Origin: Spirochaetota bacterium
GTDB lineage: Bacteria; Spirochaetota; Spirochaetia; SPDA01; JAJSAL01
Assembly: GCA_024274705.1 (NCBI GenBank)
Contig: JAJSAL010000067.1
Coordinates: 1-64,000 of the forward strand
DNA: 64,000 nt
Direction of reading: 5' to 3'
In this document: one piece after another, positions 63,655 to 64,000 of the stretch
Numbering within the stretch: position 1 is the first letter of the stretch
Layout: each line of letters opens with the position of its first letter
Translations under genes and position numbers: made by a program
The notes under the pieces: model-generated
What the model saw: only the letters and a program-made list of their open reading frames with translations
Database searches by the model: none
Told to the model about the DNA's origin: nothing

Positions 63655-64000
63655 ATGAGATTCGCCAGTGCTTTACTGCTGCTTCTTTGCTTCTCTTCCC
63701 TCTCTATCTACGGTATCTCAGGAGTCGCTTTGGATACAAATAACGATGGAAAGGCGGACCGCTGGGAAGAATTGGATGAAGAAGGAAATACCATTTTCCA
63801 GTTCGATCGTGATTATGACGGAACCATAGATTATCTGTTGAAAATGAGTGAATTCGGAAATAAAATAATCGAGGAACTCGATTATAACTTTGACGGTGTC
63901 ATGGACGATTTCTATTTTTATACCGGTGGTGTTCTAGAGAAAAGGGAAGTAGATACCAATTTTGATACCAGAATCGATCTCTGGGTATACCTGAAAGAGG
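63655..64000 (+). CDS. Secreted protein with repeated acidic EF-hand-like loops; 3' end outside window
   Basis: Begins at ATG 63655 with GAGGAGAG upstream; the frame stays open to the last base, so at least 115 residues. Signal peptide FASALLLLLCFSSLSIYGIS. The mature part repeats a ~20-residue unit with D-x-N/D-x-D-x-(K/T)-I/A-D character: DTNNDGKADRW, DRDYDGTIDYL, DYNFDGVMDDF, DTNFDTRIDLW. These look like calcium-binding loops of the EF-hand/dockerin kind (inference). No family can be assigned from the part seen. Confidence 0.72.
   Translation, partial: MRFASALLLLLCFSSLSIYGISGVALDTNNDGKADRWEELDEEGNTIFQFDRDYDGTIDYLLKMSEFGNKIIEELDYNFDGVMDDFYFYTGGVLEKREVDTNFDTRIDLWVYLKE

Overview
The window looks like chromosome of an anaerobic, didermic spirochaete (Spirochaetales; genus not determinable from sequence alone). 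The evidence is a BMP-family binding protein whose signal peptide ends in WAGGGQE, a style common in Treponema/Spirochaeta; several lipoproteins with relaxed lipoboxes; PEGA/TPR envelope proteins; oxygen-protection genes typical of anaerobes (rubrerythrin, ferritin, rubredoxin); and a ferredoxin-linked aldehyde oxidoreductase. No rRNA, tRNA or CRISPR array was seen.

Region 1 (1-17.65 kb) is one long, tightly coupled plus-strand operon. It holds the tail of an amidohydrolase, a complete BMP-type nucleoside ABC importer, a second amidohydrolase, a tungsten-type aldehyde ferredoxin oxidoreductase with its own ferredoxin, a PreA/DHODH-like flavoprotein carrying two Fe-S clusters, a full-length transketolase, a FadR-type regulator, a D-2-hydroxyacid dehydrogenase, an M20 amidohydrolase and a xanthine-dehydrogenase-like molybdoenzyme. 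I read it as a system for importing a nucleoside or other N-heterocyclic compound and degrading both base and sugar. It is the best candidate for an undescribed pathway.

Region 2 (17.9-23.7 kb) is a scrambled accessory patch. It has a hypothetical membrane-anchored protein, a decayed IS5-like transposase, a broken DeoR regulator, an apparently intact 1.47-kb IS element with 20-bp perfect terminal repeats, two broken URO-D-type methyltransferase genes, a DUF4143 ATPase behind two perfect inverted repeats, and an IS256-type remnant.

Region 3 (23.7-52 kb) is mostly envelope and signalling. It holds an HDOD/HD protein, a DinB-like protein, an alpha-2-macroglobulin lipoprotein paired with PbpC, Lgt, small membrane proteins with an ABC-2 exporter, a patatin and an orphan DNA methyltransferase, a DUF4097/PspC pair, PEGA/TPR proteins, a class III nucleotide cyclase interrupted by a single in-frame TAG, a large membrane-anchored coiled-coil protein, two lipoproteins and an orphan histidine kinase.

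Region 4 (52-64 kb) is housekeeping: citrate synthase with an unusual insertion, glycerol kinase, rubrerythrin-ferritin-rubredoxin, the double rRNA methyltransferase RlmKL, grpE-dnaK-dnaJ without a visible CIRCE, a HAMP-only membrane protein and, running off the end, a secreted protein with repeated D-x-N-x-D-type acidic loops.
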